Assembly (NCBI GenBank): GCA_947625075.1
Contig: CANQMY010000029.1
Coordinates: forward strand, 1-9,950
Source: an uncultured Clostridia bacterium
Lineage (GTDB): Bacteria > Bacillota > Clostridia > TANB77 > CAG-508
Length of the DNA stretch: 9,950 nt
Reading direction: 5' to 3'
Both the position numbers and the translations under genes were made by a program. Every line of letters starts with the position of its first letter. Position 1 is the stretch's first letter. Below are positions 7,441-9,950 of the stretch, one piece after another. The notes under the pieces were generated by a model, which was not told where the DNA came from, did not search any database, and saw nothing but the letters and a program-made list of their open reading frames with translations.

Positions 7441-7469
7441 TTGAAATTAAAAAATAAAAAATATAGAAT
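7441..7469 (+). promoter_or_regulatory. Candidate promoter for tmk-gatB
   Basis: TTGAAA (7441-7446) and TAGAAT (7464-7469) are 17 bases apart in the recG-tmk gap. Transcription would start near 7476, about 28 bases before the tmk ATG. The surrounding sequence is almost pure A/T, so chance matches are more likely here than elsewhere. Confidence 0.5.
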
Positions 7470-7503
7470 ATAAAATAAAAAGTTTTAAAAATAGGAGAAA
7501 ATT

Positions 7504-8178
7504 ATGGGAAAATTATTTGTAATTGATGGAACAGATGGAAGCGGAAAACAAACGCAAATTGAATTACTTGAAAAAAAGTTAAAAGAAAATAATATAGATT
7601 TTAGAACAGTTGATTTTCCAAATTATGATAGTCCATCATCTTCATTAGTAAAAATGTATTTAGCTGGAGAATTTGGTGAAAATGCAAAAGATGTAAATGC
7701 ATACATTGCATCAACTTTTTATGCAGCTGATAGATATGCTACATTTAAAAAGGGTTATGAAAAATATTATAATGATGGAGGTATTATAATAGCTGATAGA
7801 TACACAACTTCAAGTATGGTACATCAAGCTGGGAAAATTACAGATAAAGAAGAAAGAGATAAATTTTTAGATTGGCTTTTTGATTTTGAATTTAATTTAT
7901 ATGGATTACCAAAACCTAATGAAGTATTTTTCTTAAATATGCCAGTAGATAAAGCAATAGAACTTATAAAGAATAGAGAAAATAAATTTACACATAATAC
8001 TCAAAAGGATATTCATGAAAGAGATAGAAATCATTTAATAGATGCTCATAATGCAGCATGTTATGTTTCAAAAAAATATAATTGGTTTGAAATAAATTGT
8101 ATAAAAAATGGTAATATAAGAGAAAGAGAAGATATTAGTGAAGAAATATTTAATGAAGTAATGAAGCATATAAAATAA
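7504..8178 (+). CDS. tmk: Thymidylate kinase (dTMP kinase) family protein
   Basis: This P-loop nucleoside monophosphate kinase probably phosphorylates dTMP to dTDP with ATP in the cytoplasm, for dTTP synthesis. The 224-residue product has the P-loop GTDGSGKQTQ (9-18), FPNYDSPSSSLVKMYL (38-53), the nucleotide-binding FYAADRYA (72-79), the DRYTTSSMVHQ motif (98-108) and a LID-like segment, KDIHERDRNHLIDAHNAA (168-185). It is slightly longer than typical Tmk (about 205-215). The residue after the P-loop lysine is Gln16 instead of the usual Ser or Thr, with Thr17 next. From memory, GKQTQ recurs in Tmk-like proteins of gut Clostridia, so this looks like a lineage variant and not a broken gene. A second, classical tmk elsewhere in the genome, or another deoxynucleotide substrate, cannot be excluded. 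AGGAGA (7493-7498) lies five bases before the ATG. gatB begins 28 bases after the stop, so the two are probably co-transcribed. Confidence 0.85.
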   Translation: MGKLFVIDGTDGSGKQTQIELLEKKLKENNIDFRTVDFPNYDSPSSSLVKMYLAGEFGENAKDVNAYIASTFYAADRYATFKKGYEKYYNDGGIIIADRYTTSSMVHQAGKITDKEERDKFLDWLFDFEFNLYGLPKPNEVFFLNMPVDKAIELIKNRENKFTHNTQKDIHERDRNHLIDAHNAACYVSKKYNWFEINCIKNGNIREREDISEEIFNEVMKHIK

Positions 8179-8193
8179 AAATTAAGATTATTT

Positions 8194-8200
8194 GAGGAGG
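8194..8200 (+). promoter_or_regulatory. Strong ribosome binding site fixing the gatB start
   Basis: GAGGAGG lies six bases before the ATG at 8207. An in-frame TTG at 8192 would place this site inside the coding region and add five residues (MRRII) not expected in GatB, so ATG 8207 is the start. Confidence 0.9.
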
Positions 8201-8206
8201 ATAATA

Positions 8207-9643
8207 ATGGAAAATACTTACGAATTAGTAGTTGGATTAGAAGTACATGCGGAACTTTCAACAAAAACAAAAATATTTTGCTCATGTTCTACAGAATTTG
8301 GAGCTGAACCAAATACACAAATTTGCCCAGTTTGTACAGCAATGCCAGGAGCATTACCAGTTTTAAATGAAAAAGTTGTTGAATATGCTGTAAAAGCGGG
8401 ATTAGCTACAAACTGTACGATATCAAAAAATAGTAAAAATGATAGGAAAAATTATTTTTATCCAGATACTCCAAAATCATATCAAATATCACAATTTGAT
8501 AAACCACTTTGCGAAAATGGATATATTGAAATAGAAGATGATTTTGGAAATCCAAAAAAAGTAAGAATTTTAAGGATACATATAGAAGAAGATGCAGCAA
8601 AATTAAATCATAATGAATATACAGGTGGAACCTTAGTTGACTTAAATAGATCAGGTGTTCCACTAATTGAAATAGTATCTGAACCAGATATACGTTCTAG
8701 TGCAGAAGCAGATAGATATTTAAAAAAATTAAAATCAATATTACAATATATTGATGTATCTGATTGTAAGATGGAAGAGGGATCTTTCCGTGCAGATGTA
8801 AATGTTTCTATTCATAAAAAAGATGAACCATTTGGAACAAGATGTGAAATGAAAAATATGAGTTCATTTAAGTCAATTCAAAGAGCTATTGACTATGAAA
8901 AAAGTAGACAAATAAATGAAGTTGAACATGGAAATACTATAGTGCAAGAGACTTTAAGATGGGATGATTTTGAAGGTAAAACATTTCAAATGAGAGACAA
9001 GGAAGATGCAGAAGATTATAGATATTTTCCTGAGCCAGATTTAGTTGCAATAAAATTATCAGATGACTATATTGAAAATATAAGAAATTCTTTACCAGAA
9101 ATGCCAGAAAGCAGAAAGAAAAGATATATAGAAGAACTTGGATTATCTGAAAAGGATGCGAATTTTTTAACAAGCTCAAAGGCATATTCTGATATATTTG
9201 AAGAAGCAGGAAATATATGTAAAAATTATAAGGCAGTATGTAATTGGCTTAATTCAGATATTGCTAGAATATTAAATGAAAAAGAATTAGAACCAGAGAA
9301 AATTCCATTTTCAGCAGAATATTTAGCAAAATTAGTTGAATTAATAGATAAAGGAACAATAAGCTCTAGCATAGGAAAAAAAGTATTAGATGAATTATTT
9401 GAAAATCCAAGAGATCCTAAATCTATTATTGAAGAAAAAGGATGGATTCAAATTTCAGATGAAAATTCAATAAAAAATGTTGTATTAAAAATATTAGAAG
9501 AAAATCAACAATCTGTATCAGATTATAAAGCTGGAAAAGATAGAGCATTAGGTTTTTTAGTTGGTCAAGCAATGAAAGAAACTAAAGGAAAAGCAAATCC
9601 AAAAATGCTTAATGAAATATTTTTAAATGAATTAAAAAAATAA
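8207..9643 (+). CDS. gatB: Asp-tRNA(Asn)/Glu-tRNA(Gln) amidotransferase subunit B
   Basis: GatB is the tRNA-binding, kinase-like subunit of the GatCAB amidotransferase. It activates mischarged Glu-tRNA(Gln) or Asp-tRNA(Asn) with ATP and uses ammonia delivered from GatA. The product has 478 residues, the normal length. It starts with VVGLEVHAEL (8-17), followed by the zinc-site cysteines (Cys25, Cys27, Cys40, Cys43; CPVC at 40-43). IHIEEDAAK (124-132), VPLIEIVSEPD (151-161) and DYRYFPEPDL (270-279) are family hallmarks. The C-terminal YqeY-like tail domain (about 325-478) ends with GFLVGQAMKETKGKANP (449-465). gatC and gatA, often directly upstream, are absent here: the upstream neighbour is tmk. 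With asnS in the same window, direct Asn-tRNA charging is available, so Gln-tRNA(Gln) formation is the expected main role; this is inference. Confidence 0.97.
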   Translation: MENTYELVVGLEVHAELSTKTKIFCSCSTEFGAEPNTQICPVCTAMPGALPVLNEKVVEYAVKAGLATNCTISKNSKNDRKNYFYPDTPKSYQISQFDKPLCENGYIEIEDDFGNPKKVRILRIHIEEDAAKLNHNEYTGGTLVDLNRSGVPLIEIVSEPDIRSSAEADRYLKKLKSILQYIDVSDCKMEEGSFRADVNVSIHKKDEPFGTRCEMKNMSSFKSIQRAIDYEKSRQINEVEHGNTIVQETLRWDDFEGKTFQMRDKEDAEDYRYFPEPDLVAIKLSDDYIENIRNSLPEMPESRKKRYIEELGLSEKDANFLTSSKAYSDIFEEAGNICKNYKAVCNWLNSDIARILNEKELEPEKIPFSAEYLAKLVELIDKGTISSSIGKKVLDELFENPRDPKSIIEEKGWIQISDENSIKNVVLKILEENQQSVSDYKAGKDRALGFLVGQAMKETKGKANPKMLNEIFLNELKK

Positions 9644-9651
9644 AATAAATA

Positions 9652-9709
9652 ATTTATTAATAGAAAAACTTAAAAAAATTTTTTATATTTTTTAAAGAAA
9701 TTAATAAAT
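9652..9709. terminator. Possible AT-only terminator or palindrome after gatB
   Basis: Two nested inverted repeats lie nine bases after the gatB stop. The outer arms ATTTATTAAT (9652-9661) and ATTAATAAAT (9700-9709) are perfect; the inner arms CTTAAAAAAAT (9669-9679) and ATTTTTTAAAG (9687-9697) have one mismatch. There is almost no G or C, so it is not a classical strong terminator. Position suggests the end of the gatB transcript. Such pairing can also arise by chance in this base composition. Confidence 0.3.
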
Positions 9710-9891
9710 AAAAAATACTTCCAAAAATTTAAAATAATACTATAAATTACCAGACTAAAAAATAAATTAATGTGCATCATAAATATTGAAAAAGAAAATT
9801 AAAATTTAATTTATATAAAATCTTATTTTACTTAGATAGTATAAATTAATTTTTAAAACTTTTTTAATAGAATTTTGGGAGGTGAAATACA

Positions 9892-9950
9892 ATGGCAAGT
9901 TCATCAAGCAACAGCAATTACAAAGCAGTTCCAGAAGCTACAGATGCATT
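9892..9950 (+). CDS. Probable alpha/beta-type small acid-soluble spore protein, 5' end only
   Basis: The ATG at 9892 follows a strong GGGAGGTG (9878-9884) by seven bases. The 19 full codons read MASSSSNSNYKAVPEATDA, running off the window. A Ser/Asn-rich start followed by VPEA and probably a Leu matches how clostridial alpha/beta SASPs begin (Asn/Ser stretch, then VPEA-x-x-AL). These proteins coat spore DNA and protect it from UV and chemicals. The defining core and the GPR protease site lie beyond the window, so this is tentative. The 248-base gap before it shows no clear sigma-G or sigma-A promoter that I can defend. If correct, it implies a spore former. Confidence 0.5.
   Translation, partial: MASSSSNSNYKAVPEATDA

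Noticed and set aside
9740..9878. Sigma-G promoter before the probable SASP gene (for example GATAGTA at 9835-9841)
   Set aside because: The -10-like match lacks the consensus C, and no acceptable -35 element lies 16-18 bases upstream, so it is not better than chance in this AT-rich gap.

Overview
The window is a strongly AT-rich, coding-dense bacterial chromosome segment. It carries Gram-positive style Shine-Dalgarno sites (AGGAG or GAGGAGG), sigma-A type promoters and intrinsic terminators. A pilin-like surface protein of a type I know from gut Clostridia, a DUF2628 membrane protein, a clostridial-type thymidylate kinase and a partial gene resembling a small acid-soluble spore protein together suggest an anaerobic, probably spore-forming Clostridia member (Firmicutes/Bacillota). 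Species cannot be read from this sequence.

Layout: (1) 1-191 is a leader with a good promoter, followed by a prepilin-like surface protein gene (192-1448, +). (2) A symmetrical 14-bp hairpin (1476-1507) separates it from the converging asnS gene (asparaginyl-tRNA synthetase, 2897-1506, -), which has its own short-leader promoter. (3) A perfect 14-bp hairpin (3014-3046) ends a 676-codon minus-strand gene (5091-3061). Its product has a long Asn-rich N-terminus with a phased 36-bp repeat array, a DUF2628-like membrane core and an acidic, Asn-rich C-terminal part predicted to lie outside the cell. (4) The divergent gap 5092-5351 holds one promoter facing each way. (5) The plus-strand run recG (5352-7412), tmk-like (7504-8178) and gatB (8207-9643) follows, with an extra promoter candidate before tmk and an AT-only inverted-repeat structure after gatB. 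(6) The first 59 bases of a probable alpha/beta SASP gene begin at 9892 behind a strong ribosome binding site.

Most genes are housekeeping: tRNA charging (asnS, gatB), DNA repair and fork reversal (recG) and dTTP synthesis (tmk). Because asnS is present, the likely main job of GatB here is making Gln-tRNA(Gln); its partners gatC and gatA are not next to it in this window. The two accessory-looking genes are the pilin-like protein and the Asn-rich DUF2628 protein, and most unusual signals are in or near them: an internal codon-usage shift, recently expanded repeats and a short leader ORF. I see no CRISPR array, phage, transposon, tRNA, rRNA or recognisable riboswitch, and no convincing new multi-gene system.
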